Notes: generated by a model not told the origin, from the letters alone. A DNA stretch of 64,000 nucleotides from Flavobacterium coralii (GCF_019891545.1 NZ_JAHDIU010000007.1:62001-126000), one strand, 5' to 3'. Shown: positions 17,139 to 27,563, counted from the stretch's first letter. A program made the numbers and translations.

Positions 17139-18506
17139 TCAGTATGCTTTCTCATCGCCCGTAATCATGTTTGATACGGTTTGTATTATAATCTTTAAAT
17201 CGAGCAGCAGCGACCAGTTCTCTATATAAAATACATCATATTTTATACGGTTAATCATGTCTTCATCTGCATTTATCTCTCCGCGTGCACCCCTTACCTG
17301 TGCCAACCCGGTAATGCCCGGCTTAACGCTGTGCCTGAAAAAATATTTTTTTATCCTGCCTGTGTACATGGTATTGATAGAACCGATGTGTGGCCTTGGC
17401 CCTACCACCGACATATCTCCGAGCAATACATTAAGGAACTGCGGCATTTCGTCTATACTTGTTTTCCTGATAAACTTACCGATGCGGGTAATGCGCGGGT
17501 CGCCTTTAACGGTTATACGCTCTGTATTATTATTTACCTGCATTGACCTGAACTTATAGCACGAAAAATGTTCGCCATTTACCCCTGCCCTGCTTTGCTT
17601 AAAGAATACCGGGCCTTTAGATTCGAGTTTTATAAGTATTGCCATTAGCGGTATCAGCCACGAAAGCAGCAAAGTTACAACCAAAAGCGAAAATATAATA
17701 TCAAAAATGCGTTTGATGAGGCTTGCCACCGGGTCATGCAACGGAGTTTTACGTAACGACAGTACCGGGAAAACCTCATAATAATCTACCCGCAGATTCT
17801 TCGAAAAGATTTCTTTGGTATCGGGTATAAACTTAATGGTCTTGTTGTTCAGCTCGGCATACTCTACAAGGTCTTTAAGCATGGCATTGTCAAGCTCATT
17901 GATGGAACAGTAAATGTCGTCTATATTATTAAGCGTGGCAAAGTCTTTTATTTCATCAAGCCCGCCTACTATCTGTGCATTTTTTTTAGTATCAGAAAAA
18001 TACCCGAAGAAACGGTAGCCGTAGTCGGCTCTCTTGTCAAAAAGTTCCTTAAGATTTATTGCTTCCTGGGTAAAGCCTACAATTATAACATTGCGGTAAT
18101 TACTGCCGGTGGTAATACGGTATCTTTTCAGGTAATAAAAAAGCAGGAATTTAAATATACCAATAAGGCTAAAAGCGGTTATCATGTATTCGGCTATCTT
18201 CTGCCCGCTGAAAATTGTGGCTTTCTGGAACGGGAAAAAAGCAATTACCACAAGCAGGAACAATATCCCCTGGCGCACCAGCTTGGTAAAAATTTGTATT
18301 GCGGTACTGTAACGGTAAACTTCATAGAAACCAGAAAAGTAGGATATGATAGACCAGCACGCTACCTGGTAGGCAGTAAAATGAAGGTTGTTTACACCAA
18401 GATCTTTAAAAAAGTAACGGTAAAGCAGGCTTATAACCAGTATATCAAACAATACACTGATAGGCCTTAAATACTTTGAGTACCTGCCCCTGCCGGATAA
18501 AATCAT
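17139..18506 (-). CDS. Polyprenyl-phosphate sugar-1-phosphate transferase (WcaJ-like)
   Basis: A 455-residue protein: four to five N-terminal membrane helices, a CoA-binding-like soluble domain (about 125-240), one more helix near 270-290, then the catalytic bacterial sugar-transferase domain with GPVFFKQSRAGVNG, CYKFRSM and VVGPRPH. Such enzymes start repeat-unit synthesis by moving sugar-1-phosphate onto undecaprenyl phosphate. It ends the locus containing uxs-, wzy- and rfb-type genes. The sugar (often glucose) is not readable from the sequence. Confidence 0.92.
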   Translation of the reverse strand: MILSGRGRYSKYLRPISVLFDILVISLLYRYFFKDLGVNNLHFTAYQVACWSIISYFSGFYEVYRYSTAIQIFTKLVRQGILFLLVVIAFFPFQKATIFSGQKIAEYMITAFSLIGIFKFLLFYYLKRYRITTGSNYRNVIIVGFTQEAINLKELFDKRADYGYRFFGYFSDTKKNAQIVGGLDEIKDFATLNNIDDIYCSINELDNAMLKDLVEYAELNNKTIKFIPDTKEIFSKNLRVDYYEVFPVLSLRKTPLHDPVASLIKRIFDIIFSLLVVTLLLSWLIPLMAILIKLESKGPVFFKQSRAGVNGEHFSCYKFRSMQVNNNTERITVKGDPRITRIGKFIRKTSIDEMPQFLNVLLGDMSVVGPRPHIGSINTMYTGRIKKYFFRHSVKPGITGLAQVRGARGEINADEDMINRIKYDVFYIENWSLLLDLKIIIQTVSNMITGDEKAY

Positions 18507-18507
18507 T

Positions 18508-19491
18508 TTAATGTATAAATCCTGAAAAATCTTTGTGTTCTTCCTTTAAAAGCTCCTCTTTCGACAGCGATTTAAAGTAATCATATGTACGCTTCATACC
18601 TTCTGCACGCCCTACCTTTGGTTCCCATCCCAAAAGCTCTTTTGCCTTAGTTATATCCGGCTGGCGCTGCAGCGGGTCGTTTTCCGGCAATGGCTTATAT
18701 ATAATTTTTTGCTGTGTGCCGGTAAGTTTTATAATTTCTTCGGCAAAATCCTTTATGGTAATTTCATCAGGGTTGCCAATATTTACCGGATATGCATAAT
18801 CAGAATTAAGCAGCCTGTATATACCTTCTACCTGGTCATCTACATAACAGAAAGAGCGCGTTTGCATACCGTCACCAAAAACGGTTAAGTCTTCGCCACG
18901 AAGCGCCTGCCCGATAAAAGCCGGAATTACACGTCCGTCGTTTAAGCGCATGCGGGGGCCGTAGGTGTTAAATATACGCACAATTCGCACATCTACATCA
19001 TGAAAGGTATGATATGCCATTGTAATAGACTCCTGAAAACGTTTAGCCTCGTCATACACACCACGCGGGCCAATGGTGTTTACGTTACCATAATAATCCT
19101 CCGTTTGCGGGTGTACCAGCGGGTCTCCATACACTTCTGAAGTTGATGCAATTAAGATACGGGCTCTTTTAACCCTTGCCACACCCAAAAGGTTGTGGGT
19201 GCCTAATGAGCCAACTTTTAAAGTTTGTATCGGAATTTTCAGATAGTCTATAGGGCTTGCAGGAGAAGCAAAGTGCAGTATATAATCAAGATGCCCCGGA
19301 ATGTTTACAAACTTGGTAACATCATGATGGTAAAACTCAAAATTTTCGAGTTTAAACAAATGCTCTATGTTCTTAAGGTCGCCCGTTATAAGGTTATCCA
19401 TGGCTATTACATAATAGCCTTCTTTTATAAACCTGTCACACAGGTGCGAGCCAAGAAAACCTGCGGCTCCGGTAATCAAAATTCTTTTCAT
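18508..19491 (-). CDS. UDP-glucuronate decarboxylase-like NAD-dependent epimerase/dehydratase
   Basis: A 327-residue short-chain dehydrogenase/reductase with [15 protein letters not shown] at the N-terminus, STSEVYGDP and the catalytic YDEAKR. The [25 protein letters not shown] stretch is characteristic of UDP-glucuronate decarboxylase (UDP-xylose synthase). It would make UDP-xylose, or its 4-keto intermediate, for the polysaccharide. It overlaps the preceding O-antigen ligase-like gene by 4 bases. A different UDP-sugar epimerase remains possible. Confidence 0.87.
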   Translation of the reverse strand: MKRILITGAAGFLGSHLCDRFIKEGYYVIAMDNLITGDLKNIEHLFKLENFEFYHHDVTKFVNIPGHLDYILHFASPASPIDYLKIPIQTLKVGSLGTHNLLGVARVKRARILIASTSEVYGDPLVHPQTEDYYGNVNTIGPRGVYDEAKRFQESITMAYHTFHDVDVRIVRIFNTYGPRMRLNDGRVIPAFIGQALRGEDLTVFGDGMQTRSFCYVDDQVEGIYRLLNSDYAYPVNIGNPDEITIKDFAEEIIKLTGTQQKIIYKPLPENDPLQRQPDITKAKELLGWEPKVGRAEGMKRTYDYFKSLSKEELLKEEHKDFSGFIH

Positions 19492-20801
19492 AATGCCCTA
19501 TTATTTTTATTTACCGGCAAAAGTCCTGTGTTGAACAGGCAGTAAAACATGGTAAAGAAAACCACTCCCCTTTGCCTCCACAGGAATGACTCTGTCAAAA
19601 ATAAACTTATCATGAGAACTGCAAAAGCAATATGAATAAATTCTTTGTTTTTTATGGAATTTTTAAGGTTTACAACTAACAACACAACAACAATAAGCAA
19701 CCCGAAAATACCCAAGTCGGCAAAGGCCTCTATGTACTGGTTGTGGAAATTTATTTTGTTATAAGTTATTCCACCCTCGCCCGTATGGATAAGGTTATGC
19801 TCCACTCCCTTTCGCTCGATGTGCGGAGATGAAGCATCTAAACCATAGCCGGTAAGAAAAATATTGTCTTCCTTAAGCATCTCGTTAAATATGCGTGCCT
19901 GATACACTCTAAGTGTAGTACCGGTTAGATAATCATTAGCCGTAAATGTTTCCCTGCTCCATGCTTCATCAAAACTAACATGATGAATTTCAGCATTATC
20001 ATTGTCAATACTGTTGTAGTGAAATTCTGTGGCTAAACGTTCGCTTATTTTTCCGTAATAGCCCAGTGCTCCCGCCATACCAAAAAACACCAGCAGCGCT
20101 ATCATTTTAAACTGCCTGCCCATGCCCGAATAAAAAATATAATAGACAGCTACAAGCAGCACAGATGTAAGAATAATTATTTTGGAAGACAGCAAAAAAA
20201 GAAATATCATTAAAAACAAAAGGGTAAGGTATCCCCAAAACGTTTTGTTCTTTTTGCATAAAAAATGAAAAGCCGCCATAGCCACCATTACAGAAAGGTA
20301 AACCGCGCTAATATCTTTAGTGGCAAGCTCATGGTAAAAAAATACTTCGGTGTTGCCTGTGTTGCTATACCTGAAAACCGCCTTTACCATTAAAAAAACA
20401 GCAAAAAGGAAAATCATCAGGCTATAGTTGTTGAGTATTTTACGCACGCCTCTTTTAGAGAGCTGCATGTTAAGGCAAAATGCAACAGGGATGAACAACA
20501 GTGCAGATTCCCTGCCAAGCGCCTTAAATGTGGCTTTTATATCTTCTGACCAGATGGCTGAAATTACCATAAGTGCAAAGAACGCCAGCAGGGGCATTAA
20601 CACAGGGCGCAACTTTACATTTTCTTTATTGTAAGATAATAGTGTATAGGCCACAAACAGTATAAGCGTTAAACTATTATACACATGCGGAAGCGGTATG
20701 GTGAGCAGCCCTGCAGAAATAAAAAAGATGAGCAGTTTTTTACTTGGCGGAAGCCCGGCTCTTTTTAGCAATGCATGCCTTGAAAAGTAATTATCTCCCA
20801 T
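19488..20801 (-). CDS. O-antigen ligase/polymerase-like membrane protein (Wzy/WaaL family), copy 3
   Basis: A 437-residue protein with about eleven membrane helices and one large outside loop ending with [23 protein letters not shown], the HNQYIE motif of the Wzy_C/O-antigen ligase family. Such proteins polymerise repeat units or attach them to lipid A or protein. The start overlaps the glycosyltransferase gene by 11 bases. Two other members lie within 5 kb (21902-23116 and 23873-25294). Ligase versus polymerase cannot be told from sequence. Confidence 0.87.
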   Translation of the reverse strand: MGDNYFSRHALLKRAGLPPSKKLLIFFISAGLLTIPLPHVYNSLTLILFVAYTLLSYNKENVKLRPVLMPLLAFFALMVISAIWSEDIKATFKALGRESALLFIPVAFCLNMQLSKRGVRKILNNYSLMIFLFAVFLMVKAVFRYSNTGNTEVFFYHELATKDISAVYLSVMVAMAAFHFLCKKNKTFWGYLTLLFLMIFLFLLSSKIIILTSVLLVAVYYIFYSGMGRQFKMIALLVFFGMAGALGYYGKISERLATEFHYNSIDNDNAEIHHVSFDEAWSRETFTANDYLTGTTLRVYQARIFNEMLKEDNIFLTGYGLDASSPHIERKGVEHNLIHTGEGGITYNKINFHNQYIEAFADLGIFGLLIVVVLLVVNLKNSIKNKEFIHIAFAVLMISLFLTESFLWRQRGVVFFTMFYCLFNTGLLPVNKNNRAL

Positions 20802-21933
20802 GTTTAAAACGCTTTACAAAATTTTTATAGTGGTCTTCTAAATTTTGTATTGTGTTTAATATGTTATAATTTTCTGTGAATTTTGTAAAAGATTCTGCCC
20901 CCATTGCTTCCCTTTTGGAATTATCATTTAAAAGGGTAATGATCTTTTCAGCATATTGAGCCGGGTCTTCATCATCAATTACATAACCATTAACACCGTC
21001 TTCAATTAAGTCGCGGTTACCGTCGCAATTACTTACTACACAAGGTTTACCTAATGCTAAACTTTCTATAACGGAATATGGGAGTCCTTCGTATCTGGAT
21101 GTTGAAATATATAGAGCAGAATTTTTTATGATGGAAAAAACATCATTACGAGAGGTCCAGTCTAAAAGTGTAATACTATCTTCCAGTTTCAGGTCTGTAA
21201 TAAGTTTCTTTATCTTTTGCAGATCTTCACAGTAGTGCCCTACACCCATAATTACCAAATGAATGTTTTGCTTTTCTTTTACAGATGCGATAACACGTAT
21301 TAGAAGACTGGTATTTTTTTGATAGCTGGGCCTCCCTACTGTACAAATATACTTATCAGGCCATGTTTGTGGTATAGACAAAGGTTTAGCAGATTGTGGC
21401 GGCTCAATACTATTGTTGTAAAGCAGAATCCTATCTTTTGTAAAACCAACATCTAAAGCACCTCGGTTTGCCTCTGACGGCGATGTGGCAAGCAATGCTG
21501 AGTTACCTCCCCGAAGCAGTTTCTCTATAAATATATATATGTTTCGCTTTAACGGATTGTTAGTGCTTAAATAAGAAAATGCATTAGGAGTATATAGGGA
21601 GGGTATGCCCGCCAACTTTGCCGCAACTCGGCCAACCACTCCACCTTTGGCACTATGTGCATGAACCAAATCGGGCTTAAGCTTTTTAAGAAGTTTAAAG
21701 GTACTGTAAATTGCCTGCAGGTCTTTTAAGGGTGATATTTCTCTGTATATTGGGAGTTTATAGTCTTCCAGTATATTTCCGTCTTTATCAGTAAATGGTG
21801 TTTTTGCATCATCTGTGCTGTGGATGATAATATTCTCAATTTCTTTATTGTTTACATTGGTAAGCAATGACCTTAAGTACACATCTATCCCCCCAACCGC
21901 ATTAAGAACGTGTACTACCCTGATTTTTGACAT
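20791..21933 (-). CDS. Glycosyltransferase family 4-like (GT-B)
   Basis: A 380-residue GT-B enzyme: N-terminal acceptor domain with VHVLNAVGGIDVYLRSL and LVHAHSAKGGVVGRVAAKL, and C-terminal donor domain with CTVGRPSYQKNTSLLIRVI and the EX7E-type ISTSRYEGLPYSVIESLALGKP. This is the group-1 retaining glycosyltransferase pattern. It overlaps the upstream O-antigen ligase-like gene by 32 bases and the downstream one by 11 bases. It adds one sugar of the repeat unit; which one is unknown. Confidence 0.92.
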   Translation of the reverse strand: MSKIRVVHVLNAVGGIDVYLRSLLTNVNNKEIENIIIHSTDDAKTPFTDKDGNILEDYKLPIYREISPLKDLQAIYSTFKLLKKLKPDLVHAHSAKGGVVGRVAAKLAGIPSLYTPNAFSYLSTNNPLKRNIYIFIEKLLRGGNSALLATSPSEANRGALDVGFTKDRILLYNNSIEPPQSAKPLSIPQTWPDKYICTVGRPSYQKNTSLLIRVIASVKEKQNIHLVIMGVGHYCEDLQKIKKLITDLKLEDSITLLDWTSRNDVFSIIKNSALYISTSRYEGLPYSVIESLALGKPCVVSNCDGNRDLIEDGVNGYVIDDEDPAQYAEKIITLLNDNSKREAMGAESFTKFTENYNILNTIQNLEDHYKNFVKRFKHGR

Positions 21934-23116
21934 TGTAGGTGTATGAATTTATTGAAATAATTGTGGCAAATATACTAAAAATGTAACAGCCTGCCTGCCG
22001 GTACAACACGTTCTCTACCAACAGAAAAAGCACCACAGCAATTAATATAGCCGTATAAAAAAAGTTTTTGTGCACATGTAGCCAAAGGCTTATCAAAAAG
22101 CCGGAAAAAAGCAATAAACCAAGTAACCCCTGTGAAAGAGCAATATCTATAAATTGGTTGTGAGAATTAAATTTTTCCGAAAGATAATATTCTTTTTTAG
22201 ACGGGTTTTTGATTACGCCTGAATAACAATTTATAAAATTAGTTTCTATCTCTTTGTTTGTTTTAAAGCCAGTTAGCAGGTTAAATGAAGGTTTTTCTGT
22301 CATGCGCGCTGCACAGGGCCAAATAACTATTCGTGGCTCATAATCTGATGCCACTGCGACAGATTCTTCCCAACTTTCTTCTATAAAAAACCTTTTGGCC
22401 ATATTATCATTAAAAATAAATAATACTATTACGATTGCTACAGAACCTGCTATTATGAATCCTCTTAGCTTACCCGGCAGTTTAGAGTAGAAAAGTATAT
22501 ACATCCCCAACATAATAATCAGGGTTAAGAATGATATACGCGCAGCTATAAGCAGGACAAATAGTACCGTTATAACTGCACTTGCTATTAAACAGGCCTT
22601 GTAACGTGGATGTTTGTTAACAAGATTAAGTGAAAATAAGAACCCTAACACCGCAAAAAATCCGGCATAGGGCCTCTCCATCACCAAAAGCTGGTTTACC
22701 ATCTCTCCATTGGTAAAAGGAAGGCTACCGGTTGTAAGATAATTAATTGTTATAACTGCAATACTTACCCATATAACTAACTGAACACATATAACCATCG
22801 ATACTTTTATAATGTTAATATCCTTAAGGTTAAGAAGTAATATAGGTATTATGAATATTATTAGATATTTTTTGAAGTGCGACCATTCTGTAAAAATATT
22901 CTGAACAACTAATCCTTTAATAAAAATGTAAACCAGCAGCACATATAGCAGTACTACTGGTGGCTTTAACAGCGGCTTAAAGTTTACATTTTTTATATTG
23001 AGCAAAAACAGCAGGCCTAAAAGAGGCAATAATATATTAGGCAATGCCTTACTGAATGGCAACCCGATAAGGAGTATGGCAAAAACATAATCATATATGC
23101 CAAGAATTTTTTTCAT
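21902..23116 (-). CDS. O-antigen ligase/polymerase-like membrane protein (Wzy/WaaL family), copy 2
   Basis: A 404-residue protein with about eleven membrane helices and the large-loop motif KFNSHNQFIDIALSQGLLGLLLF near residues 315-340, placing it in the O-antigen ligase family. It overlaps the GT2 gene by 4 bases upstream and the GT4 gene by 32 bases downstream, so expression is tightly linked. With three relatives in one locus, one may be the true Wzy polymerase and others ligases; I cannot assign them. Confidence 0.87.
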   Translation of the reverse strand: MKKILGIYDYVFAILLIGLPFSKALPNILLPLLGLLFLLNIKNVNFKPLLKPPVVLLYVLLVYIFIKGLVVQNIFTEWSHFKKYLIIFIIPILLLNLKDINIIKVSMVICVQLVIWVSIAVITINYLTTGSLPFTNGEMVNQLLVMERPYAGFFAVLGFLFSLNLVNKHPRYKACLIASAVITVLFVLLIAARISFLTLIIMLGMYILFYSKLPGKLRGFIIAGSVAIVIVLFIFNDNMAKRFFIEESWEESVAVASDYEPRIVIWPCAARMTEKPSFNLLTGFKTNKEIETNFINCYSGVIKNPSKKEYYLSEKFNSHNQFIDIALSQGLLGLLLFSGFLISLWLHVHKNFFYTAILIAVVLFLLVENVLYRQAGCYIFSIFATIISINSYTYNVKNQGSTRS

Positions 23117-23907
23117 CTGAAAATTTTGCTTTTTATAAATAAGATTATATCATTTGGCATATAGTATAATACTATATTTCTTAATAATCCATAAACAGGA
23201 TAAAAACCGAAGTAAAAATTATGCTTTATTACTTTTATCCGGCTCGCTACCTGCTGTTTTCTGCGAGTGGCAGAAATACCATTAGGATTTAATTCTATTT
23301 TTACGAGATATTCAGGGATATTATAAACCTTATAGCCTTTAACAAACTTAAAAAAATAGGCATAGTCTTCGGCTGACTTATATTCTATTGGATATTTGCC
23401 TATTACCGACAGCATGGCCACCCTAAACATAACAGCAGGATGAATAAACATACAGTTTACATAAAATTGCTTTCGAATTGCCTCTGTTGTAACCGGAAAT
23501 TTAAGGTTATAAAACATGTCCCCGTTGATGGTGGCCATTCTGGCAAAAGAGCCTATTAGCTTTACATCTGGATTATCCTGCAAAATTTTTTTTTGTATTG
23601 CAAACCTTTTGCCGATGTTTTTATCACCGCAGTCTAAACGCGCTATGTAAGTATAAGAGTTTGATTCAATATAATCCAATCCACGATTAAGAGCGTGCTC
23701 TATACCGCGGTTTTGATCCATATAAATAAAAACCAACTTTCCTTTTGCAGTAAAAGCAGTTACAGCTGCCGCCTCATCCGGCTTTTCACGACTTCCGTCG
23801 TCTACCACAATAACATCAACCTCCTCTGATGAGTCAATCGATGTAAGTGAGGCAACCAGCCCTTCGGGATTATTATAATGTGGTATGAGCACTGCTATAC
23901 TGTTCAT
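23113..23907 (-). CDS. Glycosyltransferase family 2
   Basis: A 264-residue GT-A enzyme. It opens with AVLIPHYNNPEGLVASLTSI, has the VDVIVVDDGS nucleotide-binding motif near residue 30 and the metal-binding DxD-like YIARLDCGDKNIG near 90. The SAEDYAYFFKF stretch near 182 fits the catalytic ED base. It overlaps both neighbours (4 and 35 bases). Inverting sugar transfer to the growing repeat unit is expected; donor and acceptor are unknown. Confidence 0.92.
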   Translation of the reverse strand: MNSIAVLIPHYNNPEGLVASLTSIDSSEEVDVIVVDDGSREKPDEAAAVTAFTAKGKLVFIYMDQNRGIEHALNRGLDYIESNSYTYIARLDCGDKNIGKRFAIQKKILQDNPDVKLIGSFARMATINGDMFYNLKFPVTTEAIRKQFYVNCMFIHPAVMFRVAMLSVIGKYPIEYKSAEDYAYFFKFVKGYKVYNIPEYLVKIELNPNGISATRRKQQVASRIKVIKHNFYFGFYPVYGLLRNIVLYYMPNDIILFIKSKIFR

Positions 23908-25294
23908 TCTGTATAGGGTTTTGAATTAGTTTAATAAGTATTGCTGCCGAAAGCCAAAATCCATATATCCTTAAACTATCTACCTGCATCCAGTTAAGCA
24001 GAAAACCAACAAAGCTCATTAGGAGTATTGTAGCTATTACAGTATCGGGAGATAGATGTTTAGCTCTCAAGATCTTTAAGCTTTTCCTTATAGCATAAAT
24101 AAACCATGATAGTAGTATTATAAAGCCAATAATGCCTGTTTCGGCAAGATAACGGGTATAAAGATTAAATGCAGGCGGGAATGAAGGTTCAAGCTGGTTT
24201 TTATAATATAAGTCAAACTCATAATTATTTTTTGTAGCCCATAGCGGATATTCGTGCCTTGCATGGTAGGATTGCTGGCCATAACCGACACCGACTATAG
24301 GGTTTTCCGCGAAAACCCGTAATGCGGCAACCTGCATACCAAAACGTGATTTATTCGATACGCTTTCGGTAAGGTTATTTTTAAAGTCAAGCGAATCCAG
24401 CCGTTCTTTAAACGCCTCAACTAATGTTTTACTGTTTAAAAGTAAAACAATAAATACTAAAGCTGTACCATACTTAAATGAATTGATTATTAAACGCTTG
24501 TATGCAGGCATCTGGTACAGGATTACTACAAATATACCCGCCTGGATTGTTATTGTAATAAGTGCAGTGCGCGACCCGGAAAAAAAAGTGAGCAGCAATA
24601 CCATAATACCCGGTATAAAACGATAAATGCTTTTATGCGTTAATATATAGCTGAACATCCAGCCGGAAATGGTAATCAGGTATATAGCAAAGAAAGGCGG
24701 TTCAAATGCTACCGATGAAATCCGGTTGTCGTGATAATGGGCCCTAAAAATCGGAAATATATCAAATGCTTCATACAACACTCTAAAAGCGGAAATATGT
24801 ACTATTGATATTGCTGCCTCAATTAAACCATATCCGCCTACCAGAATAAATGAGTACAAAAAGATTTTCCTTATTTTGATAAGCAAATCTTTGTTGCTCA
24901 TCCGCCATATTGCATTGACAAATAAAACCGGGAAAATAAAAGCAGCTATCAGTAAGGACAGGTACTGCCTTATAAACCTTTCTATGCCTCCTGTCATTTT
25001 AAAATAGTTGGTAGATACCGTATTATAATTTAAAATCGTACATATAAAACACCAGGAAATAAATAAAAGTATTAATAAAAACAACCTGTCTTTATAGGGT
25101 ATAATAATATATCGCCCAAAAAAAAGTGATAAGAACCCAAGCAGGAAAAAATAGGTGCCCAACTCATTACTGTACTCACCTAAAAAGGAGAGGCCTTCAA
25201 AATCATTGAACGGGAAGAAAAATAATCCTAGTGTAAATAACACATAGGAAAAAGTTTTTGCTTTACTTGCCCCCGGCTTATAATGTCTTTCCAT
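23873..25294 (-). CDS. O-antigen ligase/polymerase-like membrane protein (Wzy/WaaL family), copy 1
   Basis: A 473-residue protein with about eleven to twelve membrane helices. ENPIVGVGYGQQSYHARHEYP near residues 337-357 and FNLYTRYLAETGIIGFIILLSW near 380-400 form the large-loop and following-helix pattern of O-antigen polymerases. It begins a second block of the locus: 116 bases without genes, including a promoter-like box and hairpin, separate it from the flippase. The GT2 gene overlaps its end by 35 bases. Confidence 0.85.
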   Translation of the reverse strand: MERHYKPGASKAKTFSYVLFTLGLFFFPFNDFEGLSFLGEYSNELGTYFFLLGFLSLFFGRYIIIPYKDRLFLLILLFISWCFICTILNYNTVSTNYFKMTGGIERFIRQYLSLLIAAFIFPVLFVNAIWRMSNKDLLIKIRKIFLYSFILVGGYGLIEAAISIVHISAFRVLYEAFDIFPIFRAHYHDNRISSVAFEPPFFAIYLITISGWMFSYILTHKSIYRFIPGIMVLLLTFFSGSRTALITITIQAGIFVVILYQMPAYKRLIINSFKYGTALVFIVLLLNSKTLVEAFKERLDSLDFKNNLTESVSNKSRFGMQVAALRVFAENPIVGVGYGQQSYHARHEYPLWATKNNYEFDLYYKNQLEPSFPPAFNLYTRYLAETGIIGFIILLSWFIYAIRKSLKILRAKHLSPDTVIATILLMSFVGFLLNWMQVDSLRIYGFWLSAAILIKLIQNPIQNEQYSSAHTTL

Positions 25295-25320
25295 CAGTTC
25301 TACATAATATTTCCTGAAAA

Positions 25321-25371
25321 CTGTTGCTTTTCATAAATGTATAACTGCTGTAAGCAACAGGAACAAATATA
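25321..25371 (-). promoter_or_regulatory. Internal promoter and leader hairpin in the polysaccharide locus
   Basis: TATATTTG on the minus strand (25364-25371) fits the -7 consensus. Just downstream, CTGTTGCTT (25321-25329) and AAGCAACAG (25352-25360) form a perfect 9-bp stem with a 22-base loop. The stem would fall at the start of the transcript, 27 bases before the 473-residue protein's start codon. It could stabilise or attenuate the message. No -33 box is evident. Confidence 0.4.
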
Positions 25372-25410
25372 GCGGCTTTTTTAAAACTATACATCTGTCC
25401 TATTAAAGCT

Positions 25411-26694
25411 CTAACTTAAAACTGATCTTTTAACTTCACGCTTTGCATACCAGTACATACCAATGCTTATAAAAATATGAGTAATTATTAATGCTACCGC
25501 TGTTCCCCTGTAGCTGTACTGATAGGTTAAATATAAGTTTAAAGTCAGGTTTAATGCCGCCGCTGCCGATATTACCCTAAAGTACAAATTGTCTTTGCCA
25601 AGTGTCAGCAGTACCTGTTTGCCAAACATATTGTCTATAAAAGCGGCAACAGGTATAAATAATAATATCCTGAAAATCAGAGATGCATTTTCCATACCCC
25701 TGCCAAACAGTATTTCCATAATAAGGTCAGACCATATAAAAGATGGTATCAGTATTACCAAAAACAGCAGTGACCCCGTTTTTGTAATTTTAAGTATATC
25801 ACTATAGGTTCTTGCTTTGTCCTTGTTCATGTTCTTAACCATATAAGGAAAGAGTGCCAAAGTTAAAGGCGTATATATATTTCCTATAGCCCGTGCAACT
25901 TTTTCGGCAGAGGCAAAATAAGCAACAGCCGCTTCACCTGCTATAAATCCTAATAAAAGTGTGTTAGTATTGGTAAACAAAGATATTTTGAGTTCTGATA
26001 AAAAGAGATACCTGCCTATTTTAAGCTGCTCTTTTACCTTTTTAAAGGATTTTCGCTGAAACGGAATCTTAAACAGTTTTTTTATATAAATTAAAGAAAC
26101 AATACCCGCAGAAATATAGCCGCACGAAGTAAAAAGCGGCGCAAGCCAGGCATCCTCAGGTCTTTTTACAAAAACAAAAATGGCTGCCGTAAAGATAATT
26201 TTACATATAAAGTTGAAATAGGTAATGTATTTCATTTTTTGCAGGCCCTGAAAGAACCATACCGGAAATATAGCCAGCCCTATTACATTACCGAAAGTAA
26301 GCAGGTATATTAACCGCTGCTCCTCGAAAAACGGAATTGTAAATACCAGAATTGCCATTACTACAGAGCTGCCTGCAAGTAAAAACATTTTTGTAGTAAA
26401 CACTTCATTAAATATAGAATGCAGCTTATTAGTATCGTTTGCATGTACAGATACATCTTTGGTAGCTGTCATGTGAAAGCTATATTCTGTGAGCATCTGA
26501 AAATAGTAGGTTATAGCTGCCGCATGCAAAATAGTTCCGTATAAGTCTTTACCCAAAACCCTTATCAGGTACGGATATGTTAAAAGCGGCAGCAACAGGT
26601 TAAGCCCCTGCAGTATTGAGAGCGAAAACATGTTTTTTACAACAGTCCTTCTTTCTGCCGACTTAAATAGTTTATGGAACAGTTTTTTAATCAT
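25411..26694 (-). CDS. Wzx-like flippase (MOP superfamily oligosaccharide exporter)
   Basis: A 427-residue protein with about twelve membrane helices, the N-terminal KNMFSLSILQGLNLLLPLLTYPYLIRVLG opening and the FPVWFFQGLQKMKY segment near residue 140, typical of RfbX/Wzx. It moves undecaprenyl-linked repeat units across the inner membrane for polymerisation by a Wzy protein. It follows rfbD by 11 bases. Only one flippase is present although three polymerase/ligase-like proteins are. Confidence 0.93.
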   Translation of the reverse strand: MIKKLFHKLFKSAERRTVVKNMFSLSILQGLNLLLPLLTYPYLIRVLGKDLYGTILHAAAITYYFQMLTEYSFHMTATKDVSVHANDTNKLHSIFNEVFTTKMFLLAGSSVVMAILVFTIPFFEEQRLIYLLTFGNVIGLAIFPVWFFQGLQKMKYITYFNFICKIIFTAAIFVFVKRPEDAWLAPLFTSCGYISAGIVSLIYIKKLFKIPFQRKSFKKVKEQLKIGRYLFLSELKISLFTNTNTLLLGFIAGEAAVAYFASAEKVARAIGNIYTPLTLALFPYMVKNMNKDKARTYSDILKITKTGSLLFLVILIPSFIWSDLIMEILFGRGMENASLIFRILLFIPVAAFIDNMFGKQVLLTLGKDNLYFRVISAAAALNLTLNLYLTYQYSYRGTAVALIITHIFISIGMYWYAKREVKRSVLS

Positions 26695-26705
26695 GGGCAG
26701 GTGTT

Positions 26706-27563
26706 TTAAACCTCGTTATACGACTTTAAAACAGCAGCAAGGCTTTCCTGCCAGCCTTTTATACTCAGCCCGAAAACTTCTTTTATTTTGCTTTTATCCA
26801 TAACGCTATACGCCGGCCTTTTAGCAGGAGTAGGATAAGCTGATGTAGGTATGGGCTGTAAGTCTATCAAAACATTATTTATCCTGAATATCTCTCCGGC
26901 AAACTCATACCATGTTGCTACTCCCTCATTACTGTAATGATAAATGCCGTAAGCCTTTTTACCACGTGTTATTATCTGTAGCAGGGCTTCTGCAAGGTCA
27001 TTGGCATTGGTAGGTGTGCCGGTCTGGTCATTAACAACGCCCAGTTTATCGCGCTCTGCGGCAAGGCGGAGTATCGTCTTCATAAAATTATTCCCATATT
27101 CAGAATACAGCCATGATGTGCGTATAATATAATGCTGCGGCAATATCTTTTCTATTTCCTGCTCGCCTTCTCTTTTGGTTTTACCATAAACACCCTGCGG
27201 ATTGGTTGCATCATCCTCGGTATAAGGGGTGTCTTTATTTCCCTCAAACACAAAATCGGTAGAAATATGCAACAAGGTTGTATTAAACTGCAGGCAAACT
27301 TCAGCAAGGTTTTTAGCCCCGGTAACATTTATGGCATAAGCTCTTTCCGTCTCGATTTCTGCCTTATCTACTGCGGTATAGGCCGCGGCATTAATACAAA
27401 AGCCGGGCTTTACTTCATTAAAAACCTCTTCAAGTTGCTGCCTGTCAGTTATATCCGCTTCCGCAGATGTCTTAAAAACAAAAGTAAGATTATCATACCG
27501 GTTCGCCTGCGCTTTAAGCGCCTGCCCCAACTGACCTGATGCGCCTGTAACAAGTACTACCAT
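26706..27563 (-). CDS. rfbD: dTDP-4-dehydrorhamnose reductase
   Basis: A 285-residue SDR enzyme for the last step to dTDP-L-rhamnose. The N-terminus has VLVTGASGQLGQAL; STDFVFEG and YGKTKREGE supply the catalytic Ser/Thr-Tyr-Lys set. It overlaps rfbC by 7 bases and completes the four-gene order rfbB-A-C-D. Length is normal. Confidence 0.95.
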   Translation of the reverse strand: MVVLVTGASGQLGQALKAQANRYDNLTFVFKTSAEADITDRQQLEEVFNEVKPGFCINAAAYTAVDKAEIETERAYAINVTGAKNLAEVCLQFNTTLLHISTDFVFEGNKDTPYTEDDATNPQGVYGKTKREGEQEIEKILPQHYIIRTSWLYSEYGNNFMKTILRLAAERDKLGVVNDQTGTPTNANDLAEALLQIITRGKKAYGIYHYSNEGVATWYEFAGEIFRINNVLIDLQPIPTSAYPTPAKRPAYSVMDKSKIKEVFGLSIKGWQESLAAVLKSYNEV

